Of a stretch of DNA of 64,000 nucleotides, positions 28,144 through 36,183 are shown piece by piece. Origin of the DNA: DATDAH01 sp963845425 (lineage in GTDB: Bacteria > Actinomycetota > Acidimicrobiia > Acidimicrobiales > DATDAH01); the NCBI GenBank assembly GCA_963845425.1, contig CAWJSC010000016.1, positions 269,629 through 333,628 of the forward strand, written 5' to 3'. The notes under the pieces are model-generated. The model made no database searches and was not told the origin of the DNA. It saw only the letters and a list, made by a program, of their open reading frames with translations. How positions within the stretch are numbered: the first letter of the stretch is position 1; every line of letters begins with the position of its first letter. A program made the position numbers and the translations under genes.

Positions 28144-28557
28144 TCAGCGCGAGTTGACCGAACGGTCAAGTCTCAGGGCCCGTCGGTCACCGACGCACCT
28201 CGGCATGCGATGCTCGGCGCCCTGCGGGCCGCCCGACGGCGGACGGAGGTCATGTCGGAAGCGGTCGCCCTGGCGGGCCAGCAGCACGGCCACGCCGACC
28301 AGCACCGCGCCCGCCACCATGATCAACAGCGGGGCCCGACCTTCGCCGGGGAACAGCTCACCGACCGCCCAAGGCACGAAGATCAGGAGGCCGAGGGCCC
28401 CGACCAGGGAGAGCAGGACGCGGCCGGGCTGCATGCCCAGGATGACCAAGCCGATGGCGGTCCCGAGGCCGAAGACCGGGGCGAACGCCTCCCACTGCAG
28501 CCCGGTGAGGGCCGCTCCGGCCAGCAGGGTCAGGCCCCCGAGGAGTTCGGTGGGCAC
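28144..28557 (-). CDS. Membrane protein, probably the C-terminal part of the DUF2157-like gene upstream
   Basis: 137 residues with at least three hydrophobic segments (LLGGLTLLAGAALTGLQ, GLGTAIGLVILGM, VLLSLVGALGLLIFVPWAV, LLIMVAGAVLVGVAVLL) and a polar tail. GTG 28557 lies 28 bp inside the end of the upstream membrane-protein frame. The two frames join naturally if one base is missing near 28560, which would give one protein of about 508 residues. Either an overlapping gene pair or a single frameshifted gene; I favour the latter slightly. Confidence 0.6.
   Translation of the reverse strand: MPTELLGGLTLLAGAALTGLQWEAFAPVFGLGTAIGLVILGMQPGRVLLSLVGALGLLIFVPWAVGELFPGEGRAPLLIMVAGAVLVGVAVLLARQGDRFRHDLRPPSGGPQGAEHRMPRCVGDRRALRLDRSVNSR
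28154..28169. promoter_or_regulatory. TetR-type operator-like dyad upstream of ferritin-like genes
   Basis: TTGACCG-AA-CGGTCAA, a perfect 7-bp inverted repeat with a 2-nt spacer, 34 bp before ATG 28120. ACCG-NN-CGGT dyads are common TetR-family sites in actinobacteria. No TetR gene lies in the window. Confidence 0.5.
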
Positions 28558-29669
28558 CGGGTCACGTCTCGGACCACCACCACGACCAGGAGGGCGCCAC
28601 CGACCCAGGTGAGCAGACCGGTCACCAGCCCGGCGTCCCGGGCGAAGTACAGGAGGGTGGAGGGCACCGCCTGCAGGCCCACGACGAGGGCCGGCGCCCC
28701 GAGGGCGACGCGGTCGACGAGCTGCAGCTCCATGCGGGTCGTGCTCACCGCACCCAGCAGGCCGACCACGGTGACCAAGACCACGACGAGGCCGGCGCTC
28801 ATCGAGCCCGAGATCATCATTAATCCACCCGCCAGGAGGGCGACGGACGCGACGAGCTCCGTCAGCGGAACGGCGGGCGTCCGACGAGTCAGTCCCAGGA
28901 AGAGATAGCCGAGCCCCAGGGCCCAGAGCGCCGCGCCGGCCGGGACGTCGCCCGCCACGAGGGAGACCCCCGTGGCGACGGCGACGGCAAGGCCGCCCAA
29001 CGCGACGAGCTGCTGCACGGGTCGCTCGCGCCACCACCAGAGCACCCCGCTCTGCACGGCCACGGCCGCCGCGCACCAGAAGGCGACCGTCGGGTCGGCG
29101 AGATCGCGGCCCTCGGTCACCACAACGCCGATGAAGACGGCCGTAGCGGCGCTCGACAGCAGCCAGAGGAAGGCCCGCAGCCGGACGAGGGCGGGATCGG
29201 CCTGGTCGCGCACCGCGAACCCACCGGCGACGAGGGCTACCGCCCCCACACCGGTGAGCGCGAGCCGGCCCGCCCAGGCGAGGTCGGGCCAGTAGTGGAC
29301 CAATACCAGCACCAGGCCCGTGAGGGCGAGCGCTCCGCCGAGGTAGCCCAGCGCCTCAGCCACGACCGGGAACCGGGACGACGGACCGTGGACGGCGGGC
29401 GTGGTCGGCTGCGGGGTGACGACCTCGGGCGGCGGCCGGGAACCCTCGTGCTCGAGGATCGCCTTGGCCTGGTCGGGGGCGAGCAGGCCGGCGGCCACCC
29501 AACGGTCGAGGTCGTCGGCCACGGACGCCGCCGGACGCGGTGCGGGCCGTCTCGGGGCGTTCCCCGACCTGGCCTCGAACCCCGCTCCCGCCTCGTCCTG
29601 CCTCGTCTTCTGCGTGACGACGACCACGACGACGACGATCAGAACCAGCAAGGCCAGGAGTGCGATCAC
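28530..29669 (-). CDS. DUF2157-like polytopic membrane protein (possibly frameshifted at its end)
   Basis: 379 residues. An N-terminal helix (IALLALLVLIVVVVVVV) is followed by a cytoplasmic segment with a SHOCT/DUF2157-like WVAAGLLAPDQAKAILEHE motif and then about ten hydrophobic helices. GTG 29669 has GGAGAGG about 9 nt upstream. The last residues CPPNSSGA after VVVVVRDVTR look out of frame, and the membrane pattern continues in the next frame at 28557. Role unknown; proteins with this motif are generally uncharacterised. Confidence 0.78.
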   Translation of the reverse strand: MIALLALLVLIVVVVVVVTQKTRQDEAGAGFEARSGNAPRRPAPRPAASVADDLDRWVAAGLLAPDQAKAILEHEGSRPPPEVVTPQPTTPAVHGPSSRFPVVAEALGYLGGALALTGLVLVLVHYWPDLAWAGRLALTGVGAVALVAGGFAVRDQADPALVRLRAFLWLLSSAATAVFIGVVVTEGRDLADPTVAFWCAAAVAVQSGVLWWWRERPVQQLVALGGLAVAVATGVSLVAGDVPAGAALWALGLGYLFLGLTRRTPAVPLTELVASVALLAGGLMMISGSMSAGLVVVLVTVVGLLGAVSTTRMELQLVDRVALGAPALVVGLQAVPSTLLYFARDAGLVTGLLTWVGGALLVVVVVRDVTRCPPNSSGA

Positions 29670-29773
29670 TGCATGCCCCTCTCCGTACCGCCCAGCATCA
29701 CCGGTTCGACCCCGACACCCCAGGGTCGAAGGTCCCCCCGCTCGCGGGCGCCGATCCGTGACAGGCTCGTGTC

Positions 29774-31168
29774 GTGCGCATGCGGCCCGGGGGGTGGTTG
29801 CTCCTGGTGGTCCTGGCGCTGGCCACCGCCTGCTCGGCCGACGACGGCACCGGGGACCGTGGGTCAACCGACGACCCGACCGTCACCGTCGTCAGCCAGA
29901 ACCTGCTGCACGGCACGGCCTGCCCCGACGACTCGGATCGCTGCGATCTGCCCGACCGGGTCGACCTGTTCGTGCAGCAGCTGGCCGCCGCCGGCTGTCC
30001 CCCGCTGGTGAGCATCCAGGAGGCCAACCAGGAGACGGTGGCCGAGCTCGAGGCGGCGATGGGCGACGGCTGCACCGCCGACTACGCGATCGTGGGCGAC
30101 GACGACCCCAGCCTGGACCGCGAGGTGGTACTGAGCACCGAACCGGTGTTGGGGTCCCGCCGCATCCACCTGGCGGGGCCGCTGCGCACCGCCCTCTGGG
30201 TCCGGGTGGCCAGCGATGTCGGCATGGTCGACTACGTGAGCAGCCACCTGGCGAGCAGCAGTGACGACCGGCCCTGTGACGAGGCCACCTGCCCGCCCCC
30301 GTGCGAGGGGGACGACACGCTCAACACCTGCCAGGCCCGTCAACTGGTCCAGTTCGCCGCCGAGGTGGCCGACCCCGAGGCGGTCGTGGTCGTCGGTGGG
30401 GACCTGAATGCCCAGCCGGGCGGGCCCACCATCGAGGCGATCACCGGGGCCGGCTTCGTCGACACCCACCTCGCCGCGGGGAACGGCGAGTGTGAACCGA
30501 CAACCGGAGACGAATGCACCTCCGGTCGGATCGATGACGCGTTGACCGACCTGGTCGACCCCACCAGCATCCAGACCGAACGCATCGACTTCCTGTTCGT
30601 CGACGAGGGGCGCTCGTGCGTGCCGGTCGATCCGACAGGCCTGTTCAACGCCGAGCCCGCCGAGGGCGAGCTGGCCCACCCGTCGGACCACACCGGCGTG
30701 CAGGCGACCCTGCGGTGCCCCACCAGCGCCGACCAGGTCGAGACGGCGACGACGGCGACGGTGCCCGACGTGACGACGACCACCGGCGCGCCGACCGCTG
30801 GCGTCGACGCCGATACCGAGGCGGCGGTCACCCAGGCCTTCACCAACCTGTTCGACGGCTCCGTGACCGACGTGGAGGTGAAGCTGGACTCCCTCGAGTC
30901 GGCGGACGATCTCCGCCCGTACTTCTTGGAGTCCTACGAGGCCACCCGCGAGGTGGCCGCGGACATCCGGGTGCGCATCGACGCCATCGAGGCCGTCGAC
31001 GCCACCACCGCGGCGGTGACCTACACCCTGCTCCTGGACGGCGACGCCGTCCTCGACCACCTCCCCGGTGAGGCGGTCCTGGTCGACGGCCGATGGCTGG
31101 TCAGCCTTCGCACCTACTGCGACGTCAGCACCCAGGGCGCCGAGGTCATCCCCGAGCCCTGCACGTGA
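29774..31168 (+). CDS. Lipoprotein: endonuclease/exonuclease/phosphatase domain fused to an MTB12-like domain
   Basis: 464 residues. A lipobox LATAC follows the signal helix (Cys about residue 20). The EEP domain shows VSQNLLHG, IQEANQ, VSSHLA, GGDLNAQ, RIDFLFVD and HPSDHTGV, the full catalytic set of Mg-dependent phosphoesterases of the DNase I/sphingomyelinase fold. A Thr-rich linker leads to about 110 residues (QAFTNLFDGSVTDVEVKLD onwards) that resemble the NTF2-like domain of mycobacterial low-molecular-weight antigen MTB12. Extracellular nuclease or phosphodiesterase is likely; substrate unknown. GTG 29774. Confidence 0.85.
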   Translation: MRMRPGGWLLLVVLALATACSADDGTGDRGSTDDPTVTVVSQNLLHGTACPDDSDRCDLPDRVDLFVQQLAAAGCPPLVSIQEANQETVAELEAAMGDGCTADYAIVGDDDPSLDREVVLSTEPVLGSRRIHLAGPLRTALWVRVASDVGMVDYVSSHLASSSDDRPCDEATCPPPCEGDDTLNTCQARQLVQFAAEVADPEAVVVVGGDLNAQPGGPTIEAITGAGFVDTHLAAGNGECEPTTGDECTSGRIDDALTDLVDPTSIQTERIDFLFVDEGRSCVPVDPTGLFNAEPAEGELAHPSDHTGVQATLRCPTSADQVETATTATVPDVTTTTGAPTAGVDADTEAAVTQAFTNLFDGSVTDVEVKLDSLESADDLRPYFLESYEATREVAADIRVRIDAIEAVDATTAAVTYTLLLDGDAVLDHLPGEAVLVDGRWLVSLRTYCDVSTQGAEVIPEPCT

Positions 31169-31175
31169 CACGACG

Positions 31176-31346
31176 TCAGGGGTGCGGCGACTCCGGGCGC
31201 AGCAAGGAGCGGAGACGGGCCACGCGGTCGACCGTCCCCCGCGGCTCGGCGACGTAGGCCAGGGCGAGGGCACCGCCGAAGGCGTGCGCGACCCCGGCCT
31301 GATCCAGTCGGTCATGGACCGTCACCACGAGGTCGATCAGCCCCAC
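31176..31346 (-). pseudogene. Truncated nucleotidyltransferase-fold (AbiEii/MNT-like) remnant
   Basis: 56 codons from GTG 31346 to TGA. The stretch AHAFGGALALAYVAEPRGTVD matches the opening of the Ntox/AbiEii-like nucleotidyltransferase family (GGxALAxx...R.T.D), but the sequence leaves the family right after this, losing the second catalytic Asp and the rest (families usually exceed 150 residues). The start overlaps the XRE gene end, as in intact two-gene modules. It is therefore a decayed effector left beside its regulator. Confidence 0.55.
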
Positions 31347-31735
31347 CGGCCGACCCGGGCCTGGTGGTCTGCGGCCTCGAGCACGGCGGTGATGACGCGG
31401 AGCCGTTCGTCGATCGGGGTGTCGGGGCCGACGACCGGCGCCTCGTCACCCGGGTCGCCCGGATCCGGGCCGGGCAGCCCTTCGTCGGGGAACCACCCGA
31501 CCTCGGGCAGTGGGCAGTGGACCACCTCCTCGCCGGCGACCGCCGCCAGCTCGAACCCGCAGGCGACCACCAGGCGGTTGAGGCTGTCAGCGGACGGGAC
31601 GCGTCGGTCGTGCTCGATGGCGGAGATGTTGGGCTGGGAGACGCCCGAGACGTCGGCCAGCTCTCGCTGACTCAGGCCCCGGGCCCGCCGGATCGTCCGG
31701 ACGAAGGCGCCGTACACGACCGTCAGTGTAGACAT
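31337..31735 (-). CDS. XRE-family transcriptional regulator (toxin-antitoxin-like module)
   Basis: 132 residues. An N-terminal Cro/C1-type helix-turn-helix (FVRTIRRARGLSQRELADVSGVSQPNISAIEHDRRVPS) is followed by VVACGFELAAVAGEEVV and a Pro/Asp-rich tail ending in an amphipathic helix. In actinobacteria this regulator type precedes a nucleotidyltransferase-fold gene; here that gene is truncated. ATG 31735 lies inside a perfect dyad (31734-31749), suggesting autorepression and perhaps a leaderless transcript. Confidence 0.82.
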   Translation of the reverse strand: MSTLTVVYGAFVRTIRRARGLSQRELADVSGVSQPNISAIEHDRRVPSADSLNRLVVACGFELAAVAGEEVVHCPLPEVGWFPDEGLPGPDPGDPGDEAPVVGPDTPIDERLRVITAVLEAADHQARVGRWG

Positions 31736-31749
31736 ATCGATTTCGATAT
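31734..31749. promoter_or_regulatory. Probable autoregulatory operator of the XRE gene
   Basis: ATATCGA-TT-TCGATAT, a perfect 7-bp dyad overlapping the ATG of the XRE gene. Strongly A+T-rich in a 70% G+C region, and TATATC on the minus strand could serve as a -10 element. Confidence 0.65.
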
Positions 31750-31759
31750 ACCTCGCGGA

Positions 31760-33436
31760 TCAGCCCCGGTAGCGGTTGGTGATGGGGAGGCGGCGATCCC
31801 GGCCGAACGCCTTGGTCGTCAGCTTCGGGCCGGGTGGGGTCAGACGACGCTTGTACTCCGCAACGTCGACCAGGCGCACGATGCGCTCGACCGTCTCACG
31901 GTCGTGGCCGGCGGCGACGATCTCGTCGATGGAGCGGTCGTCCTCCACGTAGAGCTCGAGGATCGGGTCGAGGACCTCGTAGGGGGGCAGGCTCTGGTCG
32001 TCGCGTTGGTCGGGGCGGAGCTCGGCCGACGGTGGCTTGGTCAGCACCGCCTCCGGGATCAACTCGCGGCCGGCCACCCGGTTGCGATGACGGCAGAGGT
32101 CGTAGACCAGCAGCTTGGGCACGTCCTTGATGACCGCGAACCCGCCGGCCGTGTCGCCGAACAACGTGGCGTAGCCGACGGCGCTCTCGCTCTTGTTGGA
32201 CGTGGTCAGGACCAGCCAGCCGAACTTGTTGCTGAGGGACATCAGCACCATGCCCCGGATCCGAGACTGGAGGTTCTCCTCGGTCAGGTCCGGCTCCCGG
32301 CCGGCGAACGACGCCGCCAGCATCCCGAGCATCCCGGTGTGGGCGGCCTCGATGGGGATGGTCCGCCGGTCGATGCCCAGGGCGACGGCCAATCGCTCGG
32401 CGTCGGTCACCGAGTGGTCGCTGGAGTAGCGGGACGGCATGAGCACACCATGGACCCGATCCGCGCCCAGGGCGTCGACGGCGATGGCGGCGACGAGGGA
32501 GGAGTCCACCCCGCCGGACAGGCCCAGCACCACGCCGCCGAAGCCGTTCTTGGTCACGTAGTCCCGGGTGCCGAGCACGACGGCCTCCCAGACCTCACCC
32601 TCGGGGGACAGGTCCCGGGGCACGGGGGCCACCGGGAGCGGCGCGGCCGGGGTGACCGCCGCCGTGACGGGCACGATCGGCAGGGTGACCGGCCGGGCCG
32701 GGCCGGGCTCGATGTCGACCACCAGGACCTGCTCGACGAAGGCCTCAGCCCGGGCCACCACGTCGCCGGCCGCATCGCACACGAACGAGTCCCCGTCGAA
32801 GACCAGCTCGTCCTGGCCGCCGATCAGGTTCAGGTAGACGATCGGGCAGTCCGCGGCCCCGGCCAGGGCGCCGATGAGGCGTTCCCGCACCCGGCCCTTG
32901 GCCGCGTAGTACGGCGAGCCGTTGATGTTGAGGATGACCTGGGCGCCGCCGGCGCCGAGCTCGGGGATCGGGCCGCCGTGCTGCCACGCGTCCTCACAGA
33001 CCGATACGGCGACCGGGACGCCGGCGATCTCGAACAGCGGCAGCTCGGTGCCCGGCTCGAAGTAACGCTGCTCGTCGAAGACGGCGTAGTTGGGCAGGTG
33101 CTGCTTGCGGTAGATCCCGACGACCTCGCCGTGGGCGCAGACGGCAGCCGAGTTGTGGAGCACGTCGCCGTCGTCCTCCACGAAGCCGACCACGGCGACG
33201 GTCGCGCCCACCAGGGCGGCGAAACGGTCCACCGCCGACCGGTTGGCGTGGACGAAGCCGCGCTTGAGGACCAGGTCCTCAGGCGGGTATCCGGCGGCGC
33301 CCAACTCGGGGAAGCAGGCCACGTGGGCGTCGGCCGCCTCGGCCTCCTTCAGGGCCCGGGCCATCACCTCGACGTTGCCGTCCAGATCCCCGACGGTCAG
33401 GTTCACCTGGCACAGGGCCACCCGCAGCGCGTCCAC
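31760..33436 (-). CDS. nadE: NAD+ synthase, glutamine-dependent
   Basis: 558 residues; forms NAD+ from deamido-NAD+ using ammonia from glutamine. The N-terminal nitrilase-fold glutaminase has the Glu-Lys-Cys triad: FPELGAAGY, YRKQHLPNYAVF and SVCEDAW. The C-terminal synthetase domain has the ATP-PPi motif LGLSGGVDSSLVAA, TTSNKSE and KDVPKLLVYDL. It ends in FGRDRRLPITNRYRG, typical of the shorter bacterial form (about 550 residues). GTG 33436. Divergent from glnE with only 38 bp between, an unusual tight promoter region linking two nitrogen-related genes. Confidence 0.95.
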   Translation of the reverse strand: MDALRVALCQVNLTVGDLDGNVEVMARALKEAEAADAHVACFPELGAAGYPPEDLVLKRGFVHANRSAVDRFAALVGATVAVVGFVEDDGDVLHNSAAVCAHGEVVGIYRKQHLPNYAVFDEQRYFEPGTELPLFEIAGVPVAVSVCEDAWQHGGPIPELGAGGAQVILNINGSPYYAAKGRVRERLIGALAGAADCPIVYLNLIGGQDELVFDGDSFVCDAAGDVVARAEAFVEQVLVVDIEPGPARPVTLPIVPVTAAVTPAAPLPVAPVPRDLSPEGEVWEAVVLGTRDYVTKNGFGGVVLGLSGGVDSSLVAAIAVDALGADRVHGVLMPSRYSSDHSVTDAERLAVALGIDRRTIPIEAAHTGMLGMLAASFAGREPDLTEENLQSRIRGMVLMSLSNKFGWLVLTTSNKSESAVGYATLFGDTAGGFAVIKDVPKLLVYDLCRHRNRVAGRELIPEAVLTKPPSAELRPDQRDDQSLPPYEVLDPILELYVEDDRSIDEIVAAGHDRETVERIVRLVDVAEYKRRLTPPGPKLTTKAFGRDRRLPITNRYRG

Positions 33437-33474
33437 CCCCTGACGCTACCGACCGTCCCGGTTACGTTGCCGAC

Positions 33475-36162
33475 GTGAGCGACCTGCCCGCTGCGCTCGC
33501 CGAAGCGGTGGCCACCTCCGCCGTACCCAGCCGGGCCGGCGCCGCCGTGCGGCGACTGCTCGGCGCCCGACCCGACCTGGCCGAGCGACTGGGGCCCGAC
33601 GCCGTCACCGCCCTCATGGCCGTGGTGGGCGCCAGCCGCTCCCTGTCCCGGGTCCTCGACGCCGATCCCGCCGCCCTCGACGTCCTGGTCGACCTGGAGC
33701 GGCGACCGGACGAAGCCGCGGCGGATGGGTCGGCCCTCCTGGTCTGGAAGCGCCGCGAACTGCTGCGCATCGCCGCCCGGGACCTCACCGGCCGCGACCC
33801 GTTGACGGTCACCGCCGCCGCGTTGGCCCGCCTCGGCGACGACGTCCTGGCCGCGGCCGTGCGCCTGGCGGGGGCCGAGGACCTGGTGGTCATCGGCATG
33901 GGCAAGCTCGGCGGCGCCGAGCTCAACTACGCCAGCGACATCGACGTGCTCTTCGTCGGCGAGGGCGACCCCGACGACCTGGCCCGGCGCGCCCGACGGG
34001 TCCTGGACCTGGCCCGACCGTGCTTCCGGATGGACGCCGACCTGCGTCCCGAGGGTCGCGACGGCCCCCTGGTCCGATCGGTCGCGTCCTACGCCGCCCA
34101 CTGGCGGCGCTGGGCGCAACCCTGGGAGCGCCAGGCCCTGCTCAAGGCCCGCCCGGTCGCCGGTGACGCCGCCCTCGGCCGGGCCTGGACCGCCGCCGCC
34201 GCGGACGCCCTGTGGTCCCGACCGGTCGACGCCGATGACATCCGCGCCGTCCGCGACATGAAGCGCCGGGCCGAGGCCGAGGTGTCCCGGCGGGGACTCA
34301 CCGACCGGGAGATCAAGCGGGGGCCCGGGGGGATCCGGGACATCGAGTTCGCCGTCCAACTGCTCCAGCTCGTCCACGGCCGCCTCGATCCGGCGCTGCG
34401 TTCCCCGACCACCCTGCGAGCCCTGGTCGAGCTCCAGGGCGCCGGCTATGTCGCCCTCGACGACGCCGACCAGCTCGGGGCCGCCTACCGCTTCCTCCGT
34501 CGGGTCGAGCACGTCCTGCAGCTGGAGGACGAGCACCAGGTCCACGTGGTGCCCGACACGCCGGTGGCCCGGGCCCGCCTGGCCCGGGTCCTGGGGTACC
34601 GCAGCGAGGTGGCCGCCGGCGCCCTCGACCAGTTCGACGCCGACCTCGGCGCCCACCGCACCGCCGCCCGGGCCATCCACGAGCGCCTGTGGTTCCGGCC
34701 GCTGCTCGAGGCCTTCGCCGGTAGCCAACGCACCTTGACAACCGGACTCTCCCCCGACGCCACGGCTGAGCGCCTGGCGGCCTTCGGCTTCGCGGACCTC
34801 GAGCGCACCCGCCAGGCCGTGGCCGACCTGACCCAGGGCCTCACCCGCTCGTCCCGGCTGATGCAGCAACTCCTCCCCCTGGTGCTGGACTGGCTCTCGG
34901 AGACACCGGACCCCGACCTCGGCCTCCTCACGCTGCGCCACCTCACCGAACAGCCCGACCGGGCCACGCAGCTGGCCGCCACGTTCCGCGAGGCCCCCGA
35001 CGTGGCTCGGGCCCTCTGCCAGGTCATCGGCACCAGCGAGCAGCTCGGCGCCGTGCTGCGCCGCAACCCCGACCTCATCCCCCGCCTGTCGGCGCCCGAG
35101 GACCTCCGGACCCGGACCCGGCCCGACCTCGTGGCCAGCGCCGGCACCGCGGCCGCATGGCGGCCCGACGAGGACGACCGCCAGGAGGCATTGCAGCGCT
35201 GGCAGCAGCGGCACCTGCTGGGCATCGCCGCCCGGGACCTCCTGGGCCACGCCACCACCGCCCGGGTGGGACGGGATCTGGCCACCCTCGCCGAAGCCAC
35301 CGTCGAGGTGGCGCTGGCCACGCTCGAGCCCGGCCTCCCCTTCGCCGTCGTGGCCGTGGGGCGCTTCGGCGGCCAGGAGCTGTCCTACGCCTCGGACCTC
35401 GACGTCGTGTTCGTCTACGACGGCGCCGGGACGGGGGACGCGGAGGAGGCCGAGCGCCTGGCGACCGGGCTCCGGCGCCTCCTCGACGCCTCGCCGTCCC
35501 GACGCATCTGGCCCCTCGACGCCGACCTCCGCCCCGAGGGCCGCCAGGGCCCGCTGGCCCGCAGCCTGGTCGGGTTCCACGCCTACTTCGAGCGGTGGGC
35601 CCTCACCTGGGAGCGCCAGGCCATGACCCGGGCCCGGCCCGTAGCGGGCGACCCGGCGCTGGGCCGGGGTCTGGTCGGGGTGCTGGCGCCCTTCGTCTGG
35701 CGGCCACCCGGCGACGACGAGGTCCGGGACATCCGGCGCATGAAGGCCCGCATCGAAGCCGAGCGCCTGCCGGCGGGCGAAGACCCCGACTTCCACCTCA
35801 AGCTGGGTCGGGGCTCACTGACCGACATCGAGTTCACCGTGCAGCTCCTGGCCCTGCACCACGACGTCCGCTCGCCCGCGACGCTCACCGCCCTGGACCG
35901 CCTGGAGGGCATCGGGGCCGTCGACGGGGCCGATGCCGAGGCGCTGCGCACCGCCCATGAGTTCTGCGAGCGGACCCGCAACCGGCTGTTCCTGCTGGGC
36001 GGCCGCGACGGTGACGCCCTCCCCCAGGACCCCCTCGCCCTGACCCGGCTGGCCCGCTCCCTGGGGACCACCGCCACCGGTCTGCGCAACGAGTACCGCC
36101 GCGTCACCCGTCGAGCCCGGGCGGTGGTCGAGCGACGCTTCTACGGCATGGAGGTTCCGTAA
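33475..36162 (+). CDS. glnE: Bifunctional glutamine synthetase adenylyltransferase/adenylyl-removing enzyme
   Basis: 895 residues, controls glutamine synthetase by AMP addition and removal. Two nucleotidyltransferase repeats are present: GMGKLGGAELNYASDIDVLFV (N-terminal, residues about 140-160) and VGRFGGQELSYASDLDVVFVY (C-terminal), each with the DxD pair, and each followed by the RPEGR/DADLRPEG and IKRGPGGIRDIEF / LKLGRGSLTDIEFTVQ motifs. Length is close to the 940-1000 usual for GlnE. GTG 33475; shares a 38-bp divergent promoter region with nadE. Confidence 0.95.
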   Translation: MSDLPAALAEAVATSAVPSRAGAAVRRLLGARPDLAERLGPDAVTALMAVVGASRSLSRVLDADPAALDVLVDLERRPDEAAADGSALLVWKRRELLRIAARDLTGRDPLTVTAAALARLGDDVLAAAVRLAGAEDLVVIGMGKLGGAELNYASDIDVLFVGEGDPDDLARRARRVLDLARPCFRMDADLRPEGRDGPLVRSVASYAAHWRRWAQPWERQALLKARPVAGDAALGRAWTAAAADALWSRPVDADDIRAVRDMKRRAEAEVSRRGLTDREIKRGPGGIRDIEFAVQLLQLVHGRLDPALRSPTTLRALVELQGAGYVALDDADQLGAAYRFLRRVEHVLQLEDEHQVHVVPDTPVARARLARVLGYRSEVAAGALDQFDADLGAHRTAARAIHERLWFRPLLEAFAGSQRTLTTGLSPDATAERLAAFGFADLERTRQAVADLTQGLTRSSRLMQQLLPLVLDWLSETPDPDLGLLTLRHLTEQPDRATQLAATFREAPDVARALCQVIGTSEQLGAVLRRNPDLIPRLSAPEDLRTRTRPDLVASAGTAAAWRPDEDDRQEALQRWQQRHLLGIAARDLLGHATTARVGRDLATLAEATVEVALATLEPGLPFAVVAVGRFGGQELSYASDLDVVFVYDGAGTGDAEEAERLATGLRRLLDASPSRRIWPLDADLRPEGRQGPLARSLVGFHAYFERWALTWERQAMTRARPVAGDPALGRGLVGVLAPFVWRPPGDDEVRDIRRMKARIEAERLPAGEDPDFHLKLGRGSLTDIEFTVQLLALHHDVRSPATLTALDRLEGIGAVDGADAEALRTAHEFCERTRNRLFLLGGRDGDALPQDPLALTRLARSLGTTATGLRNEYRRVTRRARAVVERRFYGMEVP

Positions 36163-36183
36163 GGTCCGGCGGTGCGCCGACGT

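Noticed and set aside
28530..28557. Selenocysteine-type readthrough at the stop of the DUF2157-like gene
   Set aside because: The continuation is in a different frame, so it is a frameshift or overlap, not stop readthrough.
33403..35796. Long minus-strand frame opposite glnE, continuing from the nadE side
   Set aside because: glnE motifs are intact on the plus strand; the minus frame has shadow composition.
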